The notes beneath the pieces are model-generated. The model worked only from the letters and a program-made list of their open reading frames with translations, did not search any database and was not told the DNA's origin. A stretch of DNA of 64,000 bases, from positions 2,022,501 to 2,086,500 of the forward strand of contig NZ_JAHBAG010000001.1 in NCBI RefSeq assembly GCF_020510445.1, read 5' to 3'. The position numbers and the translations under genes are program-made. Shown here piece after piece: positions 17,737 through 26,775 of this stretch. Numbering within the stretch: position 1 is the stretch's first letter; every line of letters starts with the position of its first letter. This DNA comes from Hydrogenophaga taeniospiralis. GTDB taxonomy: Bacteria > Pseudomonadota > Gammaproteobacteria > Burkholderiales > Burkholderiaceae_C.

Positions 17737-20155
17737 ACAAATCCAGGATGCTGCGACGGTCTTCTGACTGAGGCTTGGCCGCGGCATCGTCGCCGGTTGC
17801 GGGTTCGGTATCCCCACCACCGTTGGTGGCCGCGCCGGGCCAGGGGTCCTGCAGACCCAGCCCATGCACGCCGCGTCCAGGGCCATATTCTTCGTAGTAC
17901 CACTCGCCGCCGACATTGATCAGGCCGGGGGGCGGGGTGTATTCCGTGACTGGCACTCCCTTGAGCGCTTCCGTCATGTACGTGATCCAGATGGGCAGGC
18001 TCAGACCGCCTCCGGTTTCGCGGCTGCCCAGGTTGCGCGGGTTGTCGTAGCCGACCCAGGCCGCCGCGACCACGGTCGGCTGGTAGCCGACGAACCACGC
18101 ATCCACGGAATCGTTGGTGGTCCCGGTCTTGCCGTAGAGATCGGGCCGTTTGAGCGTGGCCTGGGCCCTGGCCGCGGTACCGGTCCGGGTGATTTCCTGC
18201 AATAGGCTGCTCATCAGATACGCGTTGCGCGCATCGATCGCACGATGCGAGTCGCTCAGGACGGGTTCGGGCGCTTCAAACAGCACCTTGCCTTTCTGCT
18301 CGACCACACGTGTGATCAGCGTGGGTGCGATCCGGTAGCCACCGTTGGCAAACACGGCGTAGCCGGTGGCCATCTGCATTGGCGTGACCGCGCCCGCGCC
18401 CAGTGCCATGGTGAGATAGGGCGGGTGTTTGTCTGCGTCGAATCCGAACCGCGTGACCCATGCCTGCGCACTCTGCGTGCCCACCAGTTGCAGCACGCGG
18501 ATGGACACCATGTTCTTGGACTTGGCCAGAGCCCGACGCACCGACATCGGTCCTTCAAACTGGCCGTCGTAGTTTTTGGGTTCCCAGGGTTTGCCGCCGG
18601 TCTGACCCGCCGTGTAGAACAACGGGGCGTCGTTCACCACCGTCATGGGTGAGACCCCTTTTTCCAGCGCGGCGGAGTAGATGAAGGGCTTGAAACTGGA
18701 GCCGGGCTGTCGCCAGGCTTGCGTCACGTGGTTGAACTTGCTTTTCTGGAAATCGAATCCCCCCACCAGCGACCGCACTCTGCCGCTGCGGGGATCCAGT
18801 GCCACGAATGCCGACTCCACCTCGGGCAGTTGGGTGATGCGCCAGGCGCCTGAGCCTGTCTTGATCACGCGGATCACCGCCCCGGGGCGGATCTTGATGT
18901 TGGGGCCGGCCTTTTCGGACAGACCGGACTGCGCCGGCCTCAAACCCTCGCCGGTGATTTCGAACGGCTCCCCGTCCTGACGCACCGCCACGACCTTGCG
19001 TGCCGTCGCGGTCAGCACCACGGCCGACATCAGGTCGTCGTTGTCCGGTCGCTCGTTGAGCGCCTCGTCAATCGCGTCGTCGCGAGCCGCCTTCTCGCCA
19101 GGCAGATCGATGAACAGCTCCGGTCCACGGTAGATCTGCCGGCGCTCGTAATCCAGCACGCCCTGGCGCAGTGCGCGGTAAGCAGCCTCCTGTTCGGCCG
19201 CACGCAGGCTGGTGGTGACCGTCAATCCGCGGGTGTAGGCCTCATCTCCGTACTGCGAGACCATGACTTGTCTCACCATCTCCGCCACGTAGTCGGCATG
19301 CACCTGGCTGCGGACACTCCCCATTGATCGCAGCTTGAGCTCCTCGGCCTTGGCTTGCTCCGCCTGCTCATGGGTGATGAAGCCGTTCTCTTCCATGCGC
19401 TCGATGATGTACTGCTGGCGGGCGCGTGCACGTTTCGGGTTGGTGATCGGGTTGTATGCCGACGGGGCCTTGGGCAGACCCGCCAGCATCGCCGCCTCGG
19501 CAATGCTCACGTCCTTCAGGGGTTTGCCAAAGTAGGTTTGTGCCGCGGTCGAGAAGCCATAAGCACGTTGTCCCAGAAAAATCTGGTTCATGTAGATCTC
19601 AAGGATCTGCTCCTTGGACAGCTGGTGCTCCAGCTTGAACGTCAGCAAGACCTCATAGATCTTGCGTGTGTAGCTTTTTTCTGCAGAGAGGAACACATTG
19701 CGCGCCACCTGCATGGTGATGGTGGACGCACCCTGGCTTTTGGCTTCGCCCAGGTTGGCCAGCGCGGCGCGGAGCATGCCCCGGTAGTCCACGCCGTGAT
19801 GCTCGAAGAAGCGCGAGTCTTCGATCGCCAGGACGGCGTTCTTCACCACTTCGGGGATCTCGTTGATGGTCAACAGATTGCGACGCTCTTCGCCGAACTC
19901 GCCGATCAGTTGCCCGTCCGCTGTGAGCACACGAAGAGGCAGCTTGGGTCGGTAGTCGGCCAGATCTGCCACATCGGGAAGATTGGGGTAGGCCACCGCC
20001 AGCGCGATGCCCACCGCGATCAGGATGGCCGTCACCCCGGCCACAGACACCCCCACCAGCCCTACCAACAGCCGGCCCAGCGAGATCAGAATGCCACGCC
20101 CGGAAAAGGCGGCAGAGGGACGGGCTCGCGGTGCAGAATTTTCGTCTTGTGGCAT
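17726..20155 (-). CDS. mrcA: Penicillin-binding protein 1A (bifunctional)
   Basis: PBP1A polymerises glycan strands and cross-links peptides in the periplasm. The 809-residue protein has one N-terminal membrane helix (about 23-55), a GT51 transglycosylase domain with catalytic Glu112 in [12 protein letters not shown] and [12 protein letters not shown], an OB-like insert, and a transpeptidase domain with SXXK (Ser486-Lys489, PGSSFKPF), the SKN motif and KTG in YGKTGTTND. The C-terminal tail is polar. The gene is divergent from pilM, as in many proteobacteria. A TATAAT lies just upstream of the start on this strand. Confidence 0.96.
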   Translation of the reverse strand: MPQDENSAPRARPSAAFSGRGILISLGRLLVGLVGVSVAGVTAILIAVGIALAVAYPNLPDVADLADYRPKLPLRVLTADGQLIGEFGEERRNLLTINEIPEVVKNAVLAIEDSRFFEHHGVDYRGMLRAALANLGEAKSQGASTITMQVARNVFLSAEKSYTRKIYEVLLTFKLEHQLSKEQILEIYMNQIFLGQRAYGFSTAAQTYFGKPLKDVSIAEAAMLAGLPKAPSAYNPITNPKRARARQQYIIERMEENGFITHEQAEQAKAEELKLRSMGSVRSQVHADYVAEMVRQVMVSQYGDEAYTRGLTVTTSLRAAEQEAAYRALRQGVLDYERRQIYRGPELFIDLPGEKAARDDAIDEALNERPDNDDLMSAVVLTATARKVVAVRQDGEPFEITGEGLRPAQSGLSEKAGPNIKIRPGAVIRVIKTGSGAWRITQLPEVESAFVALDPRSGRVRSLVGGFDFQKSKFNHVTQAWRQPGSSFKPFIYSAALEKGVSPMTVVNDAPLFYTAGQTGGKPWEPKNYDGQFEGPMSVRRALAKSKNMVSIRVLQLVGTQSAQAWVTRFGFDADKHPPYLTMALGAGAVTPMQMATGYAVFANGGYRIAPTLITRVVEQKGKVLFEAPEPVLSDSHRAIDARNAYLMSSLLQEITRTGTAARAQATLKRPDLYGKTGTTNDSVDAWFVGYQPTVVAAAWVGYDNPRNLGSRETGGGLSLPIWITYMTEALKGVPVTEYTPPPGLINVGGEWYYEEYGPGRGVHGLGLQDPWPGAATNGGGDTEPATGDDAAAKPQSEDRRSILDLFRN

Positions 20156-20181
20156 GGGGTTGGCCGAGGGGAGGGAGTCTG

Positions 20182-20187
20182 ATTATA
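20182..20187 (-). promoter_or_regulatory. Candidate -10 element of the mrcA promoter
   Basis: On the minus strand a perfect TATAAT lies about 27 nt before the mrcA ATG, giving a short leader. The -35 region at the right distance (CGTCCT) is poor, so this is a position-based guess only. Confidence 0.3.
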
Positions 20188-20301
20188 AAAATCGGGCTGT
20201 TGCGAGGACGCCCTAGGGTTGCGTCATATTGTGAGTTGTTGTGCGTTTCTGGCTGCCTCGGTCGTCGTTCATGGGGCTGGGGGCGTTTTTTGCGTATGCT
20301 T

Positions 20302-20334
20302 TTGACAACGTTTCCTTTTGTCTCAAAGACAAAA
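20302..20334 (+). promoter_or_regulatory. TTGACA box and AT-rich dyad upstream of pilM
   Basis: A perfect -35-like TTGACA (20302-20307) is followed by an 8-bp perfect dyad TTTTGTCT-CAA-AGACAAAA (20316-20334), lying where the spacer and -10 would be. The -10 at 17-bp spacing is weak (AAAGAC). The arrangement could be an operator-controlled promoter for pilMNOPQ. No activator site was recognised. This gap of 256 bp between mrcA and pilM is otherwise featureless. Confidence 0.35.
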
Positions 20335-20411
20335 AATCTTTGCCGCACAAGGGGCTTGCTGCTAGCATTCAAGTGAATTCTTAAGTCTGGCGCCCTGCAG
20401 CGCTGCCATTT

Positions 20412-21503
20412 ATGGGGGTCTCCTTGATCTCATTGGGTTCGTTATTCAGCCGGGAGCCGGCACCGTTGCTGGGCATAGACGTCAGTTCGTCGAGTGTCAA
20501 GCTGGTTGAGCTTGGCCGTAACCGCTCGGGAGACCTGGTCCTGGAGCGCTGCGCCATGGAGCCCCTGGAGCGGGGCTGGATCACCGACGGCAACATCGAA
20601 AAGTTCGATGAAGTGGTCGAGGCGGTTCGGCGTGTGGTCCGCAAGAGTGGCAGCAAAACCAAAAACGTTGCCTTTGCGTTGCCCGCGTCGGCGGTGATCA
20701 CCAAAAAAATCATCCTACCAGGCGGGTTGTCTGACAAAGAGCTCGAAGCGCAGGTGGAGTCGGAAGCCAATCAATACATTCCCTTCTCTCTGGATGAAGT
20801 GAGTCTTGACTTCTGTGTCGTAGGCCCGAGCGCCACCTCGGTGGGAGACGTGGAGGTGTTGATCGCCGCGTCCCGCAAGGAAAAGGTGTCTGACCGGCAG
20901 GGCCTTGCTGAAGCGGTGGGTCTGAAGCCGGTTGTCATGGATGTGGAGTCATACGCCTCGCGCATGGCTGCGGGTCGGGTGATCGAAACGTTGCCCAACC
21001 AGGGGGTGGACTCCTTGGTCGCACTGTTTGAGGTGGGTGCGCTGACCACCAGCATGCAGGTCATGCGAAATGACGATGTGCTCTACGAGCGTGATCAGGC
21101 TTTTGGTGGTGCACAGCTGACGCAGTTGATCGTTCGGCAATATGGTTTTTCTTCGGATGAGGCCGAAGCGAAGAAACGTTCTGGGGATCTCCCGGAAGAC
21201 TATCGGACGACGGTTCTTGATCCATTCATTGAAAGCATGGCGCAGGAAATCGGGCGCGCGTTGCAGTTCTTTTTCACCAGCACGCCTTACAACAAGGTCG
21301 ATCACATCCTTTTGGCGGGAGGCAGTGCAGCACTGCCCGGCCTGACGGAGGCGGTCACCCATCAGACTTCTTTCGCCTGCATGGTGATCAATCCTTTTGA
21401 TGGCATGGAAATGGCTTCCAATGTCCAGGCTCGCAAGATCACCAGAGAAGCTCCCTCCTACCTGACGTCAACCGGTCTGGCGCTTCGGAGGTTCTACCAA
21501 TGA
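20412..21503 (+). CDS. pilM: Type IV pilus assembly protein PilM
   Basis: PilM is an actin-like cytoplasmic ATP-binding protein that binds the N-terminus of PilN and links the inner-membrane alignment complex to the motor. The 363-residue protein has the phosphate-1 motif LLGIDVSSSSVKLVEL near the N-terminus, and the phosphate-2/adenosine motifs (LFEVGALTTSMQVM; HILLAGGSAALPGL) later. It is the first gene of pilMNOPQ, and its stop overlaps the pilN ATG by four bases. Codon use is noticeably more AT-rich than in the mrcA side. Confidence 0.95.
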   Translation: MGVSLISLGSLFSREPAPLLGIDVSSSSVKLVELGRNRSGDLVLERCAMEPLERGWITDGNIEKFDEVVEAVRRVVRKSGSKTKNVAFALPASAVITKKIILPGGLSDKELEAQVESEANQYIPFSLDEVSLDFCVVGPSATSVGDVEVLIAASRKEKVSDRQGLAEAVGLKPVVMDVESYASRMAAGRVIETLPNQGVDSLVALFEVGALTTSMQVMRNDDVLYERDQAFGGAQLTQLIVRQYGFSSDEAEAKKRSGDLPEDYRTTVLDPFIESMAQEIGRALQFFFTSTPYNKVDHILLAGGSAALPGLTEAVTHQTSFACMVINPFDGMEMASNVQARKITREAPSYLTSTGLALRRFYQ

Positions 21504-22123
21504 TTCTGATCAATCTGCTGCCTCATCGGGAGGCGAGTCGCAAGAAGCGCAAAGAGCAGTTCTTCTCCCAACTGGGCTTGTCGGCATTGCTTGGTGGTGT
21601 GATCTGCGGGGCCATTTTTACGTGGTACCAGGGACAGATTGCTGTCCAACAAGGACGCAATACTTTTCTGCAGGGTGAAATTGCTCGACTGGATGATGAG
21701 ATCAAGGATATCGCCAGCCTGCAGGCGCAAATTGCTTCTCTGCGTGCAAGACAGACGGCGGTGGAAGACCTTCAGGGAGATCGAAATCTGCCGGTCCATT
21801 TGTTGGATGAGCTGGTGGTGCAACTGCCGGATGGAATTTACCTGTCCAGCATGAAGCAAGAAAATCAGAGTGTTTTGTTGACCGGGATTGCTCAATCTCA
21901 GGAGCGGGTTTCCGATCTGTTGCGAAATCTTGCGAACAACAGCCCGTGGCTTGAAAAGCCCGACCTGGTTGAAATCGTTGCAGCGACAGAGGATCTGTCC
22001 AGCCGTGATAAGAGACGAGTCTCAAAATTCACGATCCGGGTCACGCTCAAACGACCTGCTGCAGCCGGTGCAACGCCAGCGGCGGGCGAAAAGATCAAGA
22101 ATGTGGCTCCGGGCAAGGTCTGA
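21500..22123 (+). CDS. pilN: Type IV pilus assembly protein PilN
   Basis: The 207-residue bitopic inner-membrane protein has the conserved cytoplasmic N-terminal motif INLLPHREASRKKR, which binds PilM. One membrane helix (about LSALLGGVICGAIFTWY) follows, then a coiled coil (about 55-95) and a periplasmic ferredoxin-like domain that pairs with PilO. The ATG overlaps the pilM stop. The gene is part of the alignment subcomplex that couples the motor to the secretin. Confidence 0.94.
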   Translation: MILINLLPHREASRKKRKEQFFSQLGLSALLGGVICGAIFTWYQGQIAVQQGRNTFLQGEIARLDDEIKDIASLQAQIASLRARQTAVEDLQGDRNLPVHLLDELVVQLPDGIYLSSMKQENQSVLLTGIAQSQERVSDLLRNLANNSPWLEKPDLVEIVAATEDLSSRDKRRVSKFTIRVTLKRPAAAGATPAAGEKIKNVAPGKV

Positions 22124-22140
22124 ACTGGGTATACAAGACA

Positions 22141-22824
22141 ATGGCAAAAACACCCAAAATGAACCTGGACCTAAAACTGGTTCAGGACAAAATCCAGGGG
22201 CAGTTCAAAGGGCTCGACCCGAACGATCCATCCGAGTGGCCACTGCTGCCTCGCGGTTTGCTGTTTGTGGTGGTATGTGCGGCTGTTATTGCGGGCATGT
22301 GGTTTGCATGGCTCAAGTCGATTGACGAAGAGTTGCTTGCGGAAAAAACACGCGAAGAGCAGCTGCGCGAGGACTATCGGAAAAAACTGGTTCAAGCAGT
22401 CAATCTTGATGCGTTGAAGAAACAACTTGAGCAGGTGCAGCAATACGTAAGCCAGCTCGAGAAGCAGTTGCCAAGCAAGGCAGAGATGGATGCCTTGTTG
22501 TCGGACATCAACCAGGCTGGGTTGGGGCGGAGTCTGCAATTTGAATTGTTTCGCCCTGGTCAGGTGGTTGTCAAAGAATACTATGCCGAACTGCCCATTA
22601 CGGTTCGTGTCACCGGACGCTACCATGATGTTGGACTTTTTGCTGCAGATATTGCCAATCTGTCGCGTATTGTCACGCTGAATAATTTGTCTTTGGTGCC
22701 CGTGAAAGATAGGGCAGGTGTGTTGACGATGGATGGCACAGCCAAAACCTTCCGCTATCTTGATCAGGAGGAGATTGCTTTGCAGCAGCAGTCGGTGAAA
22801 AAGAAGAAGGAGGCTGTCAAGTGA
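22141..22824 (+). CDS. pilO: Type IV pilus assembly protein PilO
   Basis: The 227-residue protein has a short cytoplasmic N-terminus, one membrane helix (about LLFVVVCAAVIAGMWFAWL), a long coiled coil with Glu/Lys/Gln-rich heptads (about 60-115), and a periplasmic domain with the family LVPVKDRAGVLTMDGTAKTFRYL-type end. It forms heterodimers with PilN. A 17-bp spacer separates it from pilN, and its stop overlaps pilP by four bases. Codons here (for example AAT, TTG, GAT) are clearly AT-richer than in flanking genes. Confidence 0.94.
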   Translation: MAKTPKMNLDLKLVQDKIQGQFKGLDPNDPSEWPLLPRGLLFVVVCAAVIAGMWFAWLKSIDEELLAEKTREEQLREDYRKKLVQAVNLDALKKQLEQVQQYVSQLEKQLPSKAEMDALLSDINQAGLGRSLQFELFRPGQVVVKEYYAELPITVRVTGRYHDVGLFAADIANLSRIVTLNNLSLVPVKDRAGVLTMDGTAKTFRYLDQEEIALQQQSVKKKKEAVK

Positions 22825-23372
22825 ATTTCAAGTTTCCACTGAGTCTGGTATTGCTGTCATCCATGTTGGTGTTGTTGGGGTGTACCTCTTCTGAGCAGGA
22901 AGAGTTGCGACAGTGGATGCAGAGCGAGCGAAATTCCATTCGACCGCAGATCAAGCCGATCCCCGAGCCCAGTAAGTTTATTCCGCAAAGCTACGCTGGT
23001 GAAAGCTTGACGGACCCGTTCAGTGCCGAAAAGTTGGCCAGTGTGATGCGAGGAAATCAGGGGCCGTCGTTGGGCGGCTCTGCATTGATTGAGGCAGAGT
23101 TGAACAGGCGGAAGCAGCCACTTGAAGCGTTTCCTCTGGATACCATGTCGATGGTTGGAAGTCTGACACGTCAGGGGCAATTGGTTGCATTGGTTAAGGT
23201 TGATAATTTGCTCTACCAAGTGAAGGTGGGTAATTATCTGGGGCAGAATTATGGTCGGGTGCTTGATATCACCGAAACAGAAGTTGCTCTGCGTGAAATT
23301 GTTCAAGATGCTGCAGGTGAGTGGATTGAGCGCACTTCGGGGTTGCAGTTACAAGAGGATGTGAATAAATGA
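22821..23372 (+). CDS. pilP: Type IV pilus lipoprotein PilP
   Basis: The 183-residue inner-membrane lipoprotein has lipobox LLGC (Cys21), an extended linker that binds PilNO, and a C-terminal beta domain (VGSLTRQGQLVALVKVDNLLYQVKVGNYLG region) that docks on the N domains of the PilQ secretin. It bridges the inner and outer membrane parts of the pilus machine. Overlaps of four bases with both pilO and pilQ show tight coupling. Confidence 0.94.
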   Translation: MNFKFPLSLVLLSSMLVLLGCTSSEQEELRQWMQSERNSIRPQIKPIPEPSKFIPQSYAGESLTDPFSAEKLASVMRGNQGPSLGGSALIEAELNRRKQPLEAFPLDTMSMVGSLTRQGQLVALVKVDNLLYQVKVGNYLGQNYGRVLDITETEVALREIVQDAAGEWIERTSGLQLQEDVNK

Positions 23373-25528
23373 TTAAACCTAAGATGGCGACTGACCAGAG
23401 TGCGTTGAATTTGAAAATGGTCAGGGCAATGGCTTTTGCCTGTTTGGCATTTACATCGTTCCTGGCGCAGGCCCAGAACGCAATCCAGTCCCTGACCGCC
23501 AGTGTCCAGGGTGGGGTGGAGGTTCTTCGCATCGATACAACCGAGCCGCTCTCCGGTGTTCCTGCAGGATTCGTCATACAATCGCCCGCGCGCATTGCGC
23601 TTGATTTTCCGGGGGTGATCAATGCGATAGGGCGTAGTGTAATTGAGCTTAATCATGGGAATGTTCGCTCAGCCAATGTGGTGCAGGTTGGAGATAGGAC
23701 TCGAGTTGTTATTAACTTGAAGAATCCATCTGCTTACCAGGCAAAAATTGAAGGAAAATCATTGGTCGTTTTGCTGGAGAGGCCAGAATCTGGAACTCCT
23801 GCGCCAACAAGTGCACAGGCGGTCTTTGCGGAGAGTCAGAACCGAGATGTGGTAGCTCTGAAGGATATCGACTTCCGCCGTGGTGTCGGTAACGCCGGGC
23901 GAATTGTTGTGGATCTTGCAAACAATCAGGTCGGTGTGGATATTCGGCAGCAAGGGCAGAATCTGGTGGTCGAGTTTTTGAAGACCTCGTTGCCTGAAGG
24001 TTTGCGCCGCAAGCTGGATGTGAGCGACTTTGGCACGCCAGTGCAGACCGTGACCTCCAGTCAGAGTGGTGATCGTGTCCGTATGGTGGTCACACCTAGG
24101 GGCAACTGGGAGCATTCCGCCTATCAAAGTGATAACCAGTTTGTACTGGAGGTCCGAGAGCAGAAGGTTGATCCTTCCAAGCTCACTCAGGGCCCAGGAT
24201 ACAATGGCGAAAAGCTGTCTCTGAATTTCCAGAACATTGAAGTGCGGTCGCTGTTGCAGGTGATCGCGGACTTCACCAATTTCAACGTGGTGACCTCGGA
24301 TTCCGTGACTGGCGCTGTCACGTTGCGCCTGAAGGATGTGCCTTGGGACCAGGCTTTGGACATCATTCTTCAAGCCAAAGGGCTTGGTATGCGCAAGTCT
24401 GGCAACGTGCTTTGGATTGCTCCGAAGGACGAAATTGTCGCTCGCGAAAAGCAGGAGCTTGAATCGAAGGTATCGATAGAGAGTCTGGAAACCTTGAGAA
24501 CACAGAGTTTTCAGATGAATTATGCCAAGGCCAGCGATATTGCCGAACAGTTGGCCGCGGCAAGCAAGGGCGCCGCTGGAGAGGGCAGCGCAAGAATGCT
24601 GTCTACGCGGGGAAGTGTGATCGCCGAGCCCAGAACGAATCAGCTGTTTGTAACCGATATTCCTTCCAAGCTGGAGCAGGTGCAGCAACTTATCGCCAAA
24701 CTTGACATACCTGTTCGACAAGTCCTTATCGAAGCGAGGATTGTCGAGGCGGATGATCGTTTTGGACGATCTTTGGGGGTGAGACTGGGCGGCAGTGATT
24801 TGCGTGGTGTTAGAGGTGGTGAGCCGGGATATAGCGTTGGTGGTGCGAATCGGATTGCGATTGGTGGCAGCTATAACGCGGTATCTAGCACAACAGTCGA
24901 GTCTGAGAATGTGCTCGATACACTCAACACCAGTTTCGTGAACCTGCCGTCCACTGGTGCTGGTGGTTTTCAGCCGGCCGCATTTGCGTTGTCTCTTTTC
25001 AGTTCTGCTGCCAATCGATTCTTGAATCTTGAAATATCGGCACTTGAGGCCGATGGACGAGGGAAAATTGTGTCGAGCCCGCGGGTGGTGACTGCTGATC
25101 AGGTCAAGGCCTTGATTGAACAGGGTACAGAATATCCATATCAGACGGCCACTTCGAGCGGTGCCACTGCAATCGCATTTCGAAAGGCCAATCTGAAGCT
25201 TGAGGTCACTCCTCAGATCACTCCTGAGGGGAGCATCATCTTGGATGTTGATATCAACAAGGACAGTCGTGGCGAAACCACGACCGCAGGTATTGCAATC
25301 AACACCAAGCACGTGCAAACGCAGGTATTGATTGAAAATGGTGGGACCGTGGTGATTGGTGGCATATTTGAGCAGATCGAAGTGGATGATGTGACCAAGG
25401 TGCCGTTGTTGGGGGATATTCCTTTCATGGGTCATTTGTTCAAGAATAAAAGCAAAACGGCGAATAAATCGGAGTTGTTGATCTTCATCACGCCGCGAAC
25501 GATCACCGATCGTGGTGTGACTCGATGA
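23369..25528 (+). CDS. pilQ: Type IV pilus secretin PilQ
   Basis: The outer-membrane secretin is the pilus exit pore. The 719-residue precursor has a signal peptide (ending near FLAQAQN) and two N-terminal AMIN peptidoglycan-binding domains (around VLRIDTTEPLSG and KDIDFRRGVGNAGRIVVDL). An STN/N0 region (LSLNFQNIEVRSLLQVIADFTN area) and an N1 domain with TRGSVIAEPRTNQLFV follow, and then the secretin core with VSSPRVVT and a conserved end VPLLGDIPFMGHLFK. ATG at 23369 overlaps the pilP stop. It is the last gene of the operon. Confidence 0.96.
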   Translation: MIKPKMATDQSALNLKMVRAMAFACLAFTSFLAQAQNAIQSLTASVQGGVEVLRIDTTEPLSGVPAGFVIQSPARIALDFPGVINAIGRSVIELNHGNVRSANVVQVGDRTRVVINLKNPSAYQAKIEGKSLVVLLERPESGTPAPTSAQAVFAESQNRDVVALKDIDFRRGVGNAGRIVVDLANNQVGVDIRQQGQNLVVEFLKTSLPEGLRRKLDVSDFGTPVQTVTSSQSGDRVRMVVTPRGNWEHSAYQSDNQFVLEVREQKVDPSKLTQGPGYNGEKLSLNFQNIEVRSLLQVIADFTNFNVVTSDSVTGAVTLRLKDVPWDQALDIILQAKGLGMRKSGNVLWIAPKDEIVAREKQELESKVSIESLETLRTQSFQMNYAKASDIAEQLAAASKGAAGEGSARMLSTRGSVIAEPRTNQLFVTDIPSKLEQVQQLIAKLDIPVRQVLIEARIVEADDRFGRSLGVRLGGSDLRGVRGGEPGYSVGGANRIAIGGSYNAVSSTTVESENVLDTLNTSFVNLPSTGAGGFQPAAFALSLFSSAANRFLNLEISALEADGRGKIVSSPRVVTADQVKALIEQGTEYPYQTATSSGATAIAFRKANLKLEVTPQITPEGSIILDVDINKDSRGETTTAGIAINTKHVQTQVLIENGGTVVIGGIFEQIEVDDVTKVPLLGDIPFMGHLFKNKSKTANKSELLIFITPRTITDRGVTR

Positions 25529-25561
25529 TGGCGTTATTTGCGTAAGGCAAAGGATATGGGT

Positions 25562-25975
25562 ATGAACTGGTTGAAAGTGTCTGGATCTCTCTTGGTTGCT
25601 GGCGCACTGGCTTCTTGTGGGGGAGGGGGGGATGTGGCGGGCGACACAGATGAATTCTTCACGAATCCTTCGGAGATTAAATGGAGCACTCCAGCGGGAA
25701 GCTCTTCGTGTAAGGCGGGTGGCGGAGCCGGCGGTGAAACCTTGGTGACCATCGTTGGTGGGACTCCCCCATTTAGGATCCACAACCCTTCGCCTGACTC
25801 AATAGGACTCGATAGGACGGAGGTCACGGGGAAAGATCCAGTGTTTAAGATCACCACGTTGGGTGGCTGTATGGAAGGCGTCGGAGTGCTGGTGCTTGAC
25901 TATCATTCGAGGTCTGCCGTTGTTGAGGTGACCGTTGAAGAGGCTGCGGCGGAAGAGGATGCGGCGGCAGAATAG
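25562..25975 (+). CDS. Small unknown lipoprotein after pilQ
   Basis: I do not recognise this 137-residue protein. ATG at 25562 is preferred because AAAGG sits 8 nt upstream; an in-frame ATG six bases earlier and a TTG at 25538 are alternatives. It has a signal with lipobox LASC (Cys19) followed by a Gly-rich linker. A globular part contains two cysteines (SSSCKAGG and GGCMEG) that could form a disulfide. The segment VGGTPPFRIHNPSP resembles strands of bacterial Ig-like or SprB-type repeats. The C-terminus is an acidic Glu/Ala tail. It starts 33 bp after pilQ and shares its AT-rich composition. A pilus-linked or envelope role is only inferred. Confidence 0.7.
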   Translation: MNWLKVSGSLLVAGALASCGGGGDVAGDTDEFFTNPSEIKWSTPAGSSSCKAGGGAGGETLVTIVGGTPPFRIHNPSPDSIGLDRTEVTGKDPVFKITTLGGCMEGVGVLVLDYHSRSAVVEVTVEEAAAEEDAAAE

Positions 25976-26092
25976 TTAGCCTGTTTCCTTCAGCGGTTGA
26001 TATAAATCATATTGAGTAAATTATTTGTTGCGGTGTTTGCCCAATTTGAATGATCGCGAGGTTTTGCTAGGTGTTATAAGGTCATTTTTATT

Positions 26093-26644
26093 GTGCAGGC
26101 CCATGCTCTGATCTCGTTGGTTGGTTTGCCCGGGTCTGGCAAATCGACCATCGGCCGGCAGCTCGCCCGCCGTCTGGCACTTCCCTTCTTTGATTCTGAC
26201 CTCGTGATCGAACAGCGTCTGGGTTGTTCGATTCGTGAGTTTTTCGAACGAGAGGGCGAGGCTCGTTTTCGGGATGTGGAAGAGGGGGTGCTGGACGAGT
26301 TGACCCAAGGTCCGGCCTGCGTGTTGTCCACCGGTGGTGGTTCGGTTCTGAGGCCGACGAACCGGTTGCATCTTCGGGAAAGAGGGCAAGTCGTGTATTT
26401 GCGGTCAACTCCTGAAGAGGTTTATCGACGGCTGCGGCACGATCGAAACCGTCCATTGCTGCAGGTCGCGGACCCGTTGCAACGCTTGCGCGACTTGTAT
26501 GACGTGCGTGATCCCTTGTATCGGGAAACGGCGCACTACGTGGTCGAAACTGGGCGTCCCTCAGTTTCGACACTGGTCAACATGATCATGATGCAGCTGG
26601 ATATGGCGGGAATATCCGGTGGATCGCAGCCCGGCGGAAGCTAG
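26093..26644 (+). CDS. aroK: Shikimate kinase
   Basis: AroK phosphorylates shikimate at the 3-hydroxyl, the fifth step to chorismate, using ATP. The P-loop is GLPGSGKST (11-19), with the DSD shikimate-binding triad in [10 protein letters not shown], the STGGGSV substrate loop and the lid region [12 protein letters not shown]. At 183 residues it is a normal length with a small Gly/Ser tail. Translation probably starts at GTG 26093, with AAGG about 11 nt upstream. The 117-bp gap before it is AT-rich (ATAAATCATATTGAG region) and may hold a promoter, none of which matches well. Confidence 0.92.
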   Translation: MQAHALISLVGLPGSGKSTIGRQLARRLALPFFDSDLVIEQRLGCSIREFFEREGEARFRDVEEGVLDELTQGPACVLSTGGGSVLRPTNRLHLRERGQVVYLRSTPEEVYRRLRHDRNRPLLQVADPLQRLRDLYDVRDPLYRETAHYVVETGRPSVSTLVNMIMMQLDMAGISGGSQPGGS

Positions 26645-26775
26645 GTAGGCAACGGGTGATCGGCTGCTCTTGGACTCTGCAGTGCCCCGTGGGTGGGGGG
26701 CTTTTGTCGCCCGCGTCGTCCGGGTTTTGCCCGGGCCAGGTTTTTGCTGTTGAGCAGGCTCTAAACTCGTGGGCT

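Noticed and set aside
20385..20412. Possible sigma-54 promoter (CTGGCGCCCTGCAGCGC) ahead of pilM
   Set aside because: The distance between GG and GC elements is off by one base and the site is too close to the ATG.
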